Source: an uncultured Collinsella sp. (lineage in GTDB: Bacteria > Actinomycetota > Coriobacteriia > Coriobacteriales > Coriobacteriaceae). From it: DNA of 64,000 nt. The notes beneath the pieces were generated by a model. It searched no databases, was not told the origin of the DNA, and worked only from the letters and a program-made list of their open reading frames with translations. Below, in pieces: positions 16,154-24,806 of this stretch. The position numbers and the translations under genes were made by a program. The stretch covers positions 62,001-126,000 of the forward strand of contig UQLC01000001.1 of NCBI GenBank assembly GCA_900541795.1. Direction: 5' to 3'. Numbering within the stretch: position 1 is the stretch's first letter; each line of letters opens with the position of its first letter.

Positions 16154-17119
16154 CTACGAACGACGCGGCTCGGGAACCACGAGTCTATCGGGGCTCGCGC
16201 CCTCGGCATCCGTCAGGCTCACGTAGCGAATCGACGGATCCCCATACATCGCGTAGTAATAATTGCCCGTGCGCGCGCTAAAGCATCCGGTATAGATAGT
16301 CTTCTCGAACTTGCCATCGCCCATCCTGGACGCCCCCTCAATCATCACCACGCCCTCGAGTGAACGGAACATGCGGACGACGTTTTCGGTCTCGCTCTCC
16401 TTTTGCGGGTAATTGGCATTGAGGTACGCCGCCTTTACAAAACGGCTCGGCGAATAGCAGTCACCCGGAATACCGCGCATGCCGGCACCCGCACCATAGG
16501 GCTTGAGCTCGGCGCCACGCCATGTCGCCGTCTGCGGAAAATCGCTTGTGGCCGTGATATAGGTGCGCAGGTTTTCCATGTGCCACGGGAAGGTGGGCTG
16601 ATTGGCAAGGGTGTCGACCGGATCGTCGTATACATGCAGGCCGTCAGCCATCATCTCGACCACGATGCTGCGCTGGCTGTCGCCGATAATCCAATGGAGC
16701 AGCGACACGCCCAGCCCCTCTCCGGCAGATTTGGCGACAATCACCGTGTCGCGCAGCGCGGCCTCGACCTCATCGACCGTCGAGAACGTCGCTGCCACCC
16801 ACAGGGGAAACTCATAGGCCGCGATATTGGTCTTTCCATCAACCGGCCCCTCGGCATACTCGGCATAACCCGGGAAATTGAGGCCCGCCACGGCGAGGCC
16901 CGCATCGTTGCCGCAATCGAAGAACATAGGGTAGTTCTTGTAATCGATGCACATACCGATCACCGCGTGTGCCGCTGCCGCGTCGTCGATAAACGAATAC
17001 GGAATGTGGAACCCGCGCGGCATCACGCGAACCTGTTGGCCGTAGTCAAAGCTCCAGTCAAGGTTGCGGCCCAGATACATGTGGCCGGAATCATCGGTAA
17101 ATCGAATACTCGTACACAT
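16154..17119 (-). CDS. Choloylglycine hydrolase / bile salt hydrolase
   Basis: This 321-aa Ntn hydrolase has the catalytic Cys at position 2 (MCTSIRFTDD, exposed after Met removal). Arg18 and Asp21 are in GRNLDW, with GLAVAGLNFPGYAEY, NQPTFPWHMENLRTY and the late Arg in GMRGIPGDCYSPSRFVKAAY. These match the substrate-binding and catalytic set of BSH/penicillin V acylase family proteins. BSH deconjugates glyco- and tauro-bile acids in the cytosol. Choice between bile salts and other N-acyl amides needs assay, but the full motif set and the evident gut habitat favour BSH. The start at 17119 follows TAGGAGGCGCT; a longer open frame to 17182 would hide Cys2 and is rejected. Confidence 0.9.
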   Translation of the reverse strand: MCTSIRFTDDSGHMYLGRNLDWSFDYGQQVRVMPRGFHIPYSFIDDAAAAHAVIGMCIDYKNYPMFFDCGNDAGLAVAGLNFPGYAEYAEGPVDGKTNIAAYEFPLWVAATFSTVDEVEAALRDTVIVAKSAGEGLGVSLLHWIIGDSQRSIVVEMMADGLHVYDDPVDTLANQPTFPWHMENLRTYITATSDFPQTATWRGAELKPYGAGAGMRGIPGDCYSPSRFVKAAYLNANYPQKESETENVVRMFRSLEGVVMIEGASRMGDGKFEKTIYTGCFSARTGNYYYAMYGDPSIRYVSLTDAEGASPDRLVVPEPRRS

Positions 17120-17182
17120 AGCGCCTCCTAGCTTTACGTTCTTGCTAATCTCATTGTCACCAATCAAAGAGGCACTAAACAC

Positions 17183-17218
17183 AAAAGCCCGGACATGACA
17201 ACAATGTCACGCCCGGAC
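17183..17218 (-). terminator. Terminator downstream of the deformylase-like gene (minus strand)
   Basis: Read on the minus strand, GTCCGGGC-GTGACA-TTGT-TGTCAT-GTCCGGGC folds into a 14-bp stem with several G-U pairs, then GC removed by TTTTG. It lies between the deformylase-like gene and the BSH gene on the same strand. Confidence 0.65.
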
Positions 17219-17261
17219 CAAAAACCACATATGAACGTAATAAAGTCACCCTAACAGGTCG

Positions 17262-17370
17262 GTCTAGGGTGCCACAGTGCCACAGATCGCCCCGAACGAG
17301 GAGCGCCGCGTACTAATGGTACGCAAGCGACGAGTGAGCGGCGAGGTGTGGTGCTGTGGTCACCCTAGAC
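17262..17370. repeat. ~109 bp inverted-repeat element overlapping the deformylase-like stop codon
   Basis: The outer arms GTCTAGGGTG (17262-17271) and CACCCTAGAC (17361-17370) pair perfectly. Further complementary words continue inwards (CCACAG with CTGTGG, CCACA with TGTGG). A small inner hairpin GCGTAC/GTACGC surrounds the centre. The TAG stop of the minus-strand gene lies in the right arm. Confidence 0.65.
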
Positions 17371-17784
17371 AAGCTTGCCTAGACAGTGGTCGATCATATG
17401 CTGGATCATCTGTGCCTCAAAGCCCGCGTAGTCGCGGCGGCACTCCTTCATCTTGCCGTCGACGATCTGGTCAAAGGCAACCTTGCACTTGATATAGCGC
17501 GTGGACTTGGTGATCTCGTCGTGCGTCAGGCAGCTCTCCTCCATCTTGCTGGCGCCCAGGCCAAACACCAGACGAGGGTTGTAAAGCACGTGGGGCTCGC
17601 CGGCGTCGTCCAAATAGACGCAGACCTTCTTGGTGACGCCAATCTGGTTGGCAGCCAAGCAGCCGGCGTCCTCGAGCGACTTGATGGTATCGATCAGGTC
17701 CTGTGCGACCGACTCGTCCTCGACAGTCGCGACCTCGCAACGCTGGGACAGGATGGCCTCGTCGCGGCAGAGCTCTTTAATCAT
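17365..17784 (-). CDS. Peptide deformylase-like protein with altered active site
   Basis: This 139-aa protein is plainly homologous to peptide deformylase: GCLAANQIGV, EESCLTHDE (usual EGCLS) and a C-terminal metal helix. However, the metal motif reads QHMIDHCLG, so the catalytic Glu of HExxH is replaced by Met. EGCLS has become EESCLT, keeping the Cys ligand. It may still bind metal, but ordinary deformylation would be impaired, so a regulatory or divergent hydrolytic role is possible. The start at 17784 follows TTTGGAGGAACGT. The true deformylase at 9478 keeps QHEIDH, so this is a paralogue free to diverge. Confidence 0.85.
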   Translation of the reverse strand: MIKELCRDEAILSQRCEVATVEDESVAQDLIDTIKSLEDAGCLAANQIGVTKKVCVYLDDAGEPHVLYNPRLVFGLGASKMEESCLTHDEITKSTRYIKCKVAFDQIVDGKMKECRRDYAGFEAQMIQHMIDHCLGKLV

Positions 17785-17977
17785 ACGTTCCTCCAAAGAG
17801 TTCGTTGTAACCGCTTAAGTATACGGTACCTACACATTTTCATGCGAAAAATACCGTCCGTCTGCTACAAAGCGCCGAACTTCAACATGCGAGGAACATC
17901 GACCTTCCAAAGGCGATATAGTAGGTGAGTTCGTGTCAATCGGCCTAAACTCGGGGCCGAACAAGGAAAGGGTATGC

Positions 17978-19288
17978 ATGGACGAACTTTTTCACGTCAG
18001 TGAGCGCAAGTCCACAATCGGGACCGAACTTCGCGCTGGACTGACAACATTCCTGGCGATGGCCTACATCATCGCCGTCAACCCTGCGGTGCTCTCGGGC
18101 GCTGGCATCGATGCGGGAGCGCTCGCCTGTGCCACCTGCCTGGGCGCCGGCATCATGACCATCTGCATGGGCATCTTCGCCAACCGCCCGCTCGCCTGCG
18201 CGTCGGGCTTAGGCGTCAACGCGATGATCGCTGGAATCACCACCACCGTCTGCGGCGGTGACTGGCACGTGGCCATGAGCGTCATCTTCCTTGAGGGCGT
18301 CGTCATCTTGCTGCTCGTGCTTTGTGGCCTGCGTGAGGCCATCATGGACGCCATCCCGGTTGTCCTGCGTCACGCCATCTCGGTGGGTCTGGGCCTGTTC
18401 ATCGCCATGATTGGCCTGTGCGACGCCGGCATTATCACCGCTGGCGCCGGTACACTCGTCGGTCTGGGCGACATCACCTCCCCCACCTTCATCGTCGGCA
18501 TCATCTCCATCCTGGTGACGGTCGCCCTCGCCTGCCGCAACGTCCCCGGCTCGCTGCTCATCGGCATCGTCGTCGCCGTCATCGTCGGTATCCCCCTAGG
18601 TGTGACCCAGGCTCCGACCGGTATCATCGCCCCGCTCGACTTCTCGAGCATCGGCGGCCCCATCGCCGACGCCGGCGGCGTGCCCGCCATCGTCAAGGTC
18701 CTTACCGACCCCGCGCTCCTCGTCATCTCGTTCTCGCTGCTCATGAGTGACTTCTTCGACACCATGGGCACCGCGATGGCCGTGGCCAAGCAGGGCGAGT
18801 TCCTCACCGACGACGGCAACGTCGAAAATATCAAGGAGATCCTGATCGTCGACTCCGCCGCCGCTGCTGTGGGCGGTTTCATGGGCGTCTCCTCCATCAC
18901 CACCTTCGTCGAGTCCACCTCTGGCGCTGCCGACGGTGGCCGCACGGGCCTCACCTCCGTCACCACCGGCGTGCTGTTCATTCTCGCCGCGTTCTTCTCC
19001 CCCATCGTCACCATCGTTTCCAGCGCCGCCACCTGCGGTGCTCTGGTCTACGTCGGCTACCTCATGATGAGCGAGGCCTCCGAGATCGACTGGTCCGACG
19101 TGTCGCAGGGTTTCCCGGCGTTCATGATTGTCGCCGGCGTGCCCTTCACCTACTCCATCTCTGCCGGCATTGGCTTGGGCTTTATCGCCTACGTGATCGT
19201 CGCGCTCTTTAAGGGCGAGGCCTCCAAGATCAAGCCGCTCATGTGGATCGCAGTCCTTGCCTTCCTCGTCTACTTCTTCGTAGCGTAG
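17978..19288 (+). CDS. Purine permease, NCS2/AzgA family
   Basis: This 436-aa transporter has 12-14 membrane segments. Family marks are RAGLTTFLAMAYIIAVNPAV near the N-terminus, the paired motif FFDTMGTAMAVAKQGEFL and the AzgA signature VESTSGAADGGRTGLTSV. It likely imports adenine, guanine or hypoxanthine with protons. The ATG at 17978 has GGAAAGGG upstream; the open frame from 17933 lacks a ribosome site. The leader 17800-17977 shows no purine riboswitch core. The terminator is at 19315. Confidence 0.92.
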   Translation: MDELFHVSERKSTIGTELRAGLTTFLAMAYIIAVNPAVLSGAGIDAGALACATCLGAGIMTICMGIFANRPLACASGLGVNAMIAGITTTVCGGDWHVAMSVIFLEGVVILLLVLCGLREAIMDAIPVVLRHAISVGLGLFIAMIGLCDAGIITAGAGTLVGLGDITSPTFIVGIISILVTVALACRNVPGSLLIGIVVAVIVGIPLGVTQAPTGIIAPLDFSSIGGPIADAGGVPAIVKVLTDPALLVISFSLLMSDFFDTMGTAMAVAKQGEFLTDDGNVENIKEILIVDSAAAAVGGFMGVSSITTFVESTSGAADGGRTGLTSVTTGVLFILAAFFSPIVTIVSSAATCGALVYVGYLMMSEASEIDWSDVSQGFPAFMIVAGVPFTYSISAGIGLGFIAYVIVALFKGEASKIKPLMWIAVLAFLVYFFVA

Positions 19289-19314
19289 CGACAAAGCTGC
19301 CAAAGCAGAACACC

Positions 19315-19354
19315 AAAGCGCGGAGTCGCCATGCGGCCCCGCGCTTTTCTTTTC
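19315..19354 (+). terminator. Terminator of the AzgA-type permease gene
   Basis: AAAGCGCGG and CCGCGCTTT arms with a loop of about 15 bases, then TCTTTT. Confidence 0.85.
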
Positions 19355-19422
19355 GGCAGAGCGTATGCATCGACATGCGACAATTGGGGCTGTCGATATC
19401 ACAACGTCGAGGGAAGCCCGTC

Positions 19423-20088
19423 ATGGAAGCGTGCCAAAAGCAGATAACCGTTTATCCGAATCATACGGAAAGCGCACCTGTCATCTACCTCCCCGTGGTC
19501 ATGGGAGACGGCAGTGAAGTCTACGAGTGCTGCCAAGAGCTCGACTGCCCACCGCTTACCTTTGTCGCCATTGGCGGGCTCGATTGGAATCGCGAGCTGA
19601 GCCCCTGGGCATGCGACGGGACCGTACGCGATGCCGAGCCTTTCGGCGGCCAAGCTGCCGGTTTTCTTGATGAGCTGCTGAATCAGATAATCCCCCAGGT
19701 CGAGTCGTCGCTTCCTCAGCCGCCCACCTGGCGCGGCATTGCTGGCTACTCGCTGGCGGGCCTCTTTTCGCTTTGGGCCCTCTGGCAAACCGATGCCTTT
19801 GACCGCGCCGCAAGCGCATCGGGGTCCCTGTGGTTTCCTGGCTTTATCGACTATGCGCACGAGCACACGATGCCGAGCACGCCCGACGCCGCCTACCTGT
19901 CACTCGGCAAAAAAGAAACCAAGACGCCCAACCGCATGATGCGACACGTCCTCGAAGACACGCGCGCCATGGAAAAACTGCTCGGCGAACGTGGTATTCC
20001 CACGACGCTGGAGCTCAACCCCGGCAATCACTTTGCCCAAACCGACTTGCGCATGGCCCGCGGCATCCGCTGGATACTGACGTATTAA
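19423..20088 (+). CDS. Alpha/beta-hydrolase, putative esterase D/IroE-like family
   Basis: This 221-aa protein has the nucleophile elbow GYSLAGLFSLWAL (G-x-S-x-x-G), the oxyanion strand FVAIGGLDWNRELSPW, and a late histidine in PGNHFAQTD. This is the layout of the putative esterase family (PF00756) that includes siderophore esterases and S-formylglutathione hydrolase. No signal peptide is present, so it is cytosolic. GAGGGAAG precedes the ATG at 19423. It is probably monocistronic between two terminators. The substrate is unknown. Confidence 0.82.
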   Translation: MEACQKQITVYPNHTESAPVIYLPVVMGDGSEVYECCQELDCPPLTFVAIGGLDWNRELSPWACDGTVRDAEPFGGQAAGFLDELLNQIIPQVESSLPQPPTWRGIAGYSLAGLFSLWALWQTDAFDRAASASGSLWFPGFIDYAHEHTMPSTPDAAYLSLGKKETKTPNRMMRHVLEDTRAMEKLLGERGIPTTLELNPGNHFAQTDLRMARGIRWILTY

Positions 20089-20089
20089 T

Positions 20090-20126
20090 AATGGCGCCCA
20101 CGCGTACGCACGGGCGCCATTTTTTG
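20090..20126 (+). terminator. Terminator of the esterase gene
   Basis: AATGGCGCCC / GGGCGCCATT perfect 10-bp stem followed by T5 (TTTTTG). Confidence 0.92.
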
Positions 20127-20145
20127 ATTTAGCTGAACACAACCG

Positions 20146-21480
20146 CTATTCGACAGTCTCCTCGAGTTCCGAGACATCGAACTCAAAATCATTACCGGGC
20201 AGAATCGCATTGAGCACGATACCGACCAGCGAGCCCACGGCAAGACCGGAAAGCGAAATCGTCACGCCGCCCAGCTCCAGCACGATAGCACCGGCGGTGC
20301 TATACGCAATACCGAGCGAAAGCACGAGCACCAGAGCCGCCACCAGCACGTTACGGTTGTTCTGGAAATCGACCTGGTTTTCGATAAGGTTGCGAACGCC
20401 CACGGCACTGATCATGCCATAGAGTACGAGCGACACGCCGCCGATTACACACGCCGGCATGGCCGCAATGACAGCCGCGAACTTGGGGCAGAACGAAAGC
20501 ACGATGGCGCAGCACGCGGCAATGCGAATCACGCGCGGGTCAAACACACGCGTCAGGGCAAGCACGCCGGTGTTCTCACCATACGTGGTGTTGGCCGGAG
20601 CGCCAAAGAGCGAAGCCAGAATCGTGGCAAGACCATCGCCGAGCAGCGTGCGATGCAGACCGGGATCGGCAATGTAGTTGCGCTCGCAAGTCGAACCGAT
20701 AGCAGAGATGTCACCGATATGCTCGATCATGGTCGCAAAGGCCAGCGGCATGATGGTAATGATGGCCGTCGTGGCGAGGCCGCTATCGAGCTGCGGCCCA
20801 AAGAGCGCAAACACGGTGTTGTCCCACACGACGGGCAAGCCAACCCAGGGAGCGGCTGCGACGCCCGAAAAATCGACCTCGCCCAGCGCAGTCGCAACGG
20901 CATAGCTCACCACAACGCCCGGCAGAATCGGCACGATCTTGACCATGCCGCGGCCCCAGATGTTGCAGATGACGATCACGGCCACAGCGATAACGGCGAC
21001 AAGCCAGTTGGTCTGGCAGTTGGCAATGGCAGAGCTCGCCAGGATCAGGCCGATGGAAATGACAATGGGACCGGTCACCACCGGCGGAAAGAAGCGCATG
21101 ACACGCTTGGCGCCAAATGCGCGGAACAGCGCTGCCAGCACCGGATAGAGCAGGCCGGCGCAGGCAACGCCCAAGCAAGCGTAGGGCAAAAGCTCGGCCT
21201 CGCCGTTGGGTGCAATGGCGGCATAGCCCGCGATAAAGGCAAACGACGAGCCCAGGAACGCGGGCACCTTACCGCGCGACAGGAAGTGGAACAGCAGGGT
21301 GCCCAAGCCGGCAAACAATAGTGTTGCCGAAACCGAGAGACCGGTGAGCACGGGCACCAGCACGGTGGCGCCAAACATGGCAAACAGGTGCTGCAGGCCG
21401 AGCAAAAACATGCGCGGGCGGCCGAGCGATGACGCATCGTAGATGGCATCGGTGACGGCGGGCATCGAAGACTGGGACAT
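20146..21480 (-). CDS. uraA: Uracil permease, NCS2 family
   Basis: This 444-aa polytopic transporter of the uracil/xanthine permease family has QHLFAMFGATVLVPVLTGL near the N-terminus, FLGSSFAFI, and IEHIGDISAIGS with the substrate-binding Glu, as in UraA. It imports uracil with a proton. GAAAGGACATCC precedes the start. It follows the MetE-like gene on the same strand with a 122-base gap, so co-transcription is possible. No PyrR-type leader is visible. Confidence 0.93.
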   Translation of the reverse strand: MSQSSMPAVTDAIYDASSLGRPRMFLLGLQHLFAMFGATVLVPVLTGLSVSATLLFAGLGTLLFHFLSRGKVPAFLGSSFAFIAGYAAIAPNGEAELLPYACLGVACAGLLYPVLAALFRAFGAKRVMRFFPPVVTGPIVISIGLILASSAIANCQTNWLVAVIAVAVIVICNIWGRGMVKIVPILPGVVVSYAVATALGEVDFSGVAAAPWVGLPVVWDNTVFALFGPQLDSGLATTAIITIMPLAFATMIEHIGDISAIGSTCERNYIADPGLHRTLLGDGLATILASLFGAPANTTYGENTGVLALTRVFDPRVIRIAACCAIVLSFCPKFAAVIAAMPACVIGGVSLVLYGMISAVGVRNLIENQVDFQNNRNVLVAALVLVLSLGIAYSTAGAIVLELGGVTISLSGLAVGSLVGIVLNAILPGNDFEFDVSELEETVE

Positions 21481-21602
21481 GGATGTCCTTTCGAATGGAA
21501 GGGCGATCGGACATATCGGATAACCTGCCCGAACGATACGATCCGAACCATTGTACGCGATACGCTATGTCTCGCACGCGCCGTCACCTGCAAACGGTAG
21601 CG

Positions 21603-22736
21603 TTACTTCCAAACGCGCTCGGCAATGCTCCTGACCAGCGCGATCTTTGCCCACTGCTCGTCCTCGGTCAGCTTGTTGCCAATCTCGCAGCTGGCAAAGC
21701 CACACTGCGGAGACAGATACAGGTTCTCGAGCGGCACGTACTTTGCCGCCTCGCGGATGCGCTCGACAATAGCGTCCTCGTTCTCGAGCTCTGCCGCCTT
21801 GGTAGTCACCAAACCCAGCACGACCTTCTTGCCGGGAGCAACGTACTTGAGCGGCTCAAAACCACCGGCGCGCGGCGTGTCGAACTCCAAATAGAACGCA
21901 TCGACATCCTCATGCGCAAACAGGTACGGCGCGATGGGGTCGTAGCCGCCCTCAAAAGCGTAGGTGGAGTGGTAGTTGCCGCGGCATACATGCGTGTTGA
22001 TGACCAGATCGTCGGGCTTGTCCGCGATGGCGGCATTGTTGAGCGCCACGCCCAGCTCGCTCACCTTTTGCAGGTCAACCGGGCTCATGCCAGTCTTGGA
22101 CACAAAGTCGGTATCGCAATAGATGCCCCAGGTGCAGTCATCAAATTGGATGTTGCGGCAGCCTGCGGCATACAGGTCGGCAATCACGGTGCGATATGCT
22201 GCAGCGATGGCATCGGCAAGTTCTTCGTCGGTCTTATAAACGGCACGTAGACTCTCCTGCTGGCCGTCGCAGCGGTCGAGCGTAACTTCGGAGAACGTCT
22301 GGATCGGCGCCGGAATGGTTTGCCGCGCGACCTGGCCCTCTCCCTCAAGCGCCTTGACAAACTTAAAGTGCTCGACGAACGGATGGTTCTCGCCGCTGAT
22401 GGGGCCGGTTACCACGGCGGTGTCGGCTGTGGTCTCCTCGTCGTGGAACATATAACCCGTACGCGAGGTACGGCGTTCAATGCCGTTAAGGCCCCACATA
22501 AAATCGAGGTGCCAGTAGCTGCGGCGAAACTCACCATCGGTGATGACCTGCAGGCCGGCGGCCTTCTGCTTTGCCACCAAATCGCGAATGGCATCGTCCT
22601 CGACGGCCTTAAGGCCGTCGTCATCAAGCGTGCCCGCGGCGTAGGCGGCACGGGCGTCCTTCACGGCCTGAGGACGAAGAAAACTGCCGACGATATCGGC
22701 GCGAAACGGCGCGTTCGGTTGAATCGAAGTGCTCAT
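21603..22736 (-). CDS. MetE-type (C-terminal-only) methionine synthase-like methyltransferase
   Basis: This 377-aa protein corresponds to the catalytic half of cobalamin-independent methionine synthase (YxjG/YxjH-like). It has RADIVGSFLRP at the N-terminus, the zinc-site pieces NTHVCRGNYH (His, Cys) and SPQCGFASCE (Cys), and FYLEFDTPRAGGFEPLKYV carrying Glu. Full MetE is about twice as long. Such short proteins methylate homocysteine from a folate or other methyl donor. CAAAGGGAGATATCT precedes the start. A GATATAG/CTATATC palindrome sits 88-108 bases upstream next to a LysR gene, suggesting LysR control as in sulfur-metabolism genes. The donor is unknown. Confidence 0.88.
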   Translation of the reverse strand: MSTSIQPNAPFRADIVGSFLRPQAVKDARAAYAAGTLDDDGLKAVEDDAIRDLVAKQKAAGLQVITDGEFRRSYWHLDFMWGLNGIERRTSRTGYMFHDEETTADTAVVTGPISGENHPFVEHFKFVKALEGEGQVARQTIPAPIQTFSEVTLDRCDGQQESLRAVYKTDEELADAIAAAYRTVIADLYAAGCRNIQFDDCTWGIYCDTDFVSKTGMSPVDLQKVSELGVALNNAAIADKPDDLVINTHVCRGNYHSTYAFEGGYDPIAPYLFAHEDVDAFYLEFDTPRAGGFEPLKYVAPGKKVVLGLVTTKAAELENEDAIVERIREAAKYVPLENLYLSPQCGFASCEIGNKLTEDEQWAKIALVRSIAERVWK

Positions 22737-22823
22737 AGATATCTCCCTTTGAATTGGTTGCTTTACTGGGACAGAGTATGAGCGCTCCTATGGCCATCGT
22801 ATAATATATGTTTATAACAGTTT

Positions 22824-22844
22824 GATATAGATGCTTCCTATATC
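22824..22844. promoter_or_regulatory. Inverted repeat upstream of the MetE-like gene
   Basis: GATATAG-ATGCTTC-CTATATC, perfect 7-bp arms. It contains a T-N11-A arrangement typical of LysR sites and lies between the LysR gene (ends 22892) and the MetE-like gene (starts 22736). Confidence 0.5.
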
Positions 22845-22891
22845 AGTTTGGGCTGCCTTAAAGAGATTTGACCTGTGCAGAACGCAGCAGC

Positions 22892-23788
22892 CTAGATATG
22901 TTGGCGGATCGCGTCGATATAGGCCCGACCGTAGCGCGTGAGCGTCGTATTTTTGCGCGTGATGATGCCGATCTCCATGTACTCGTCCACATCGAGCGGA
23001 ATGGAGATAATACCCGGCCCGTTGAGCTCGTGGCTGATCACGCCCGAACACACCGTGTAGCCGTTGAGGCCCATGGCCAGGTTGAACAGCGTCGCGCGAT
23101 CGCGCACGCGGATGTTCTTGCGGCGCTCAAACGTCGAGGTCAGTTCCTCGGAATAGTAAAACGAGTTGTAGCTGCCCTGCTCGTAGGACAGGAAGGGATA
23201 GTCCTCCAGGTCCTCGAGCGTCACGCTGGAGCGGCCCGCCAGCGGATGGTCGGCGCACACAAAAACGTGCGGCGTGGCGCAGAAGAGCTCTTCGAACACG
23301 AGCTCGTTGGCCGCCAGCATGCGCTCGATGACCTCGCGATTGTGCTCGGACAAGTACAAGATGCCTAGTTCGCTTTTCATATGCGCGACGTCCTCGATAA
23401 TCTCGTGAGTCTGCTCCTCGCGCAGGGTAAAGTCGTAGCGCGCGGCATCGAACTCACGGATCACATCGACAAACGCGTTGACGGCAAAGGAATAATGCTG
23501 GCAGCTCACACTAAAGTGCGGCACCTGCTCGGACTCGCCCTTGTACTTGCCTTCGAGCAGATCCGCCTGGTCGAGCACCTGGCGCGCGTAGCCCAAGAAG
23601 GTCTCGCCCTCCTCGGACACAATGACACCCTTGTTGGTGCGCTCAAAGATGTGCACACCCATCTCGTTTTCGAGATCGCGGATCGACGCAGTAATCGAAG
23701 GCTGCGACACAAAAAGCCGGCGCGAGGCCTCGGTGATGCTGCCGCATTCGGCAACTTTGACGACATACCTGAGCTGCTGAAGCTTCAT
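22892..23788 (-). CDS. LysR-family regulator (CysB/CmbR-like)
   Basis: This 298-aa protein has a winged helix MKLQQLRYVVKVAECGSITE, ASRRLFVSQPSITASIRDLE and an effector domain with FSVSCQHYSFAVNAFVDVIRE. The opening and the SQPSITASI recognition helix resemble LysR proteins of sulfur and methionine metabolism. It lies ten bases downstream of the HAD phosphatase gene (same strand) and upstream of the MetE-like gene with the GATATAG palindrome. AGGGAGAAAGCT precedes the ATG at 23788; the longer open frame overlaps the HAD gene and is not used. Control of the MetE-like gene is inference. Confidence 0.9.
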   Translation of the reverse strand: MKLQQLRYVVKVAECGSITEASRRLFVSQPSITASIRDLENEMGVHIFERTNKGVIVSEEGETFLGYARQVLDQADLLEGKYKGESEQVPHFSVSCQHYSFAVNAFVDVIREFDAARYDFTLREEQTHEIIEDVAHMKSELGILYLSEHNREVIERMLAANELVFEELFCATPHVFVCADHPLAGRSSVTLEDLEDYPFLSYEQGSYNSFYYSEELTSTFERRKNIRVRDRATLFNLAMGLNGYTVCSGVISHELNGPGIISIPLDVDEYMEIGIITRKNTTLTRYGRAYIDAIRQHI

Positions 23789-23798
23789 AGCTTTCTCC

Positions 23799-24707
23799 CT
23801 AGACGTTCGTGACGTCGAAACCCGTCGCATCCATCTGACGCATAAACGGCGGCATCTCCCCCGTCGCGGCACAGGCGGCAATCTGATGCAGAGCCCCGGC
23901 AACCGCATCGTCTGCCGCAGCGCCGATATGCCAGCGCGCGGCAGCCGTGACAGCCTCGTTGGCATTGGCGACTGCAACGGAGTTGGGAACGGCATCGATC
24001 ATGGGCAGATCGTTATCGGAATCACCGAACACGGCCACCTCGTCGGGCGTCAGGCCCAAAGCGCGCGCCAGCTCCAGCGCAGCGCAGCCCTTGTCCCAAC
24101 CGGCCGGAAGGATGTCAAACAGGCGCACGCGGTTGTTGGGAAACACAAGCGAGAGCTCCGGCACCTCGGCGGCAACGCGCTCGCGTAGCTCCACGAGCTC
24201 CTCACGTGAACGGGCACTCCAAATATTCGCCTTAAACACCGGGGCATCATCGACAACAGGACGGCACGGGGCCTCTTCGCCCTTGAGCCACGCGTTGCCG
24301 CCCGACTCCATGGCGCGGCGTACGCGCTCGGGGTCGTTCGTCACGCAATAGGCATCGTTATCCCAAAAGTCATCACCCAGGCTGTAGACCTTCAGATACG
24401 TATCGTCGGTCTCTTGCTCGAGGTAATCGGCCAGACGCGTCAGGGCATCGTTGTCGGTCGCATGCGAGGCCACCGCCTCGCCGTCCACAAACATGACCTG
24501 GCCGTTGCAGAACGCGCCGGTCGAGAAGCACTCGACGCAATTGCGGAACATCCAGCCCATCGCGGACGGCTGGCGACCCGAAACCGGGCCAAAGTGCAGA
24601 CCCGCCGCCTGCATGGCATGAATGCCCTCGATGGCGTAGTCGCTGGCGCCGTCATGCCCGGCTGGAATCAGCGTATCGTCCATATCGGTCAGCACAAGTT
24701 TAATCAT
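23799..24707 (-). CDS. HAD-superfamily (Cof-type) hydrolase
   Basis: This 302-aa HAD-IIB phosphatase has motif I LTDMDDTLIP with the nucleophile Asp, motif II GPVSGRQPSAM, the Lys in the WDKGCAALELARALG region and motif IV VFGDSDNDLPMIDAVPNSVAVANA. Such enzymes dephosphorylate sugar phosphates or cofactors such as PLP and FMN in the cytosol. The gene probably forms a two-gene operon with the LysR regulator (10-base gap). The substrate cannot be predicted. Confidence 0.9.
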   Translation of the reverse strand: MIKLVLTDMDDTLIPAGHDGASDYAIEGIHAMQAAGLHFGPVSGRQPSAMGWMFRNCVECFSTGAFCNGQVMFVDGEAVASHATDNDALTRLADYLEQETDDTYLKVYSLGDDFWDNDAYCVTNDPERVRRAMESGGNAWLKGEEAPCRPVVDDAPVFKANIWSARSREELVELRERVAAEVPELSLVFPNNRVRLFDILPAGWDKGCAALELARALGLTPDEVAVFGDSDNDLPMIDAVPNSVAVANANEAVTAAARWHIGAAADDAVAGALHQIAACAATGEMPPFMRQMDATGFDVTNV

Positions 24708-24744
24708 AAGGCCCCCATTCGTATCGGTCCTACCTATTGTAACG

Positions 24745-24779
24745 ACCTGCCAAAATAAACCTGTCCCTTTTTGGCAGGT
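24745..24779. repeat. Hairpin repeat of the ACC-CCAAAA/TTTTGG-GGT family (copy 2)
   Basis: ACCTGCCAAAA and TTTTGGCAGGT pair perfectly, with CCTGTCCC in the loop. It is related to 6508-6547 and 45351-45388. It sits in the divergent gap between the HAD gene and the TPP riboswitch. Confidence 0.7.
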
Positions 24780-24806
24780 GCGCTAGTATAGGGAACAACA
24801 GATTCG

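Noticed and set aside
17800..17977. Purine riboswitch upstream of the AzgA-type permease
   Set aside because: The conserved junction words (TATA...GTCTCTAC-like) are missing.
18596..19402. 268-codon minus-strand open frame
   Set aside because: Antisense to the AzgA-type permease; Gly/Asp/Glu-rich shadow.
22737..22892. SAM or cobalamin riboswitch upstream of the MetE-like gene
   Set aside because: No conserved aptamer core; the region is better explained by a LysR palindrome.
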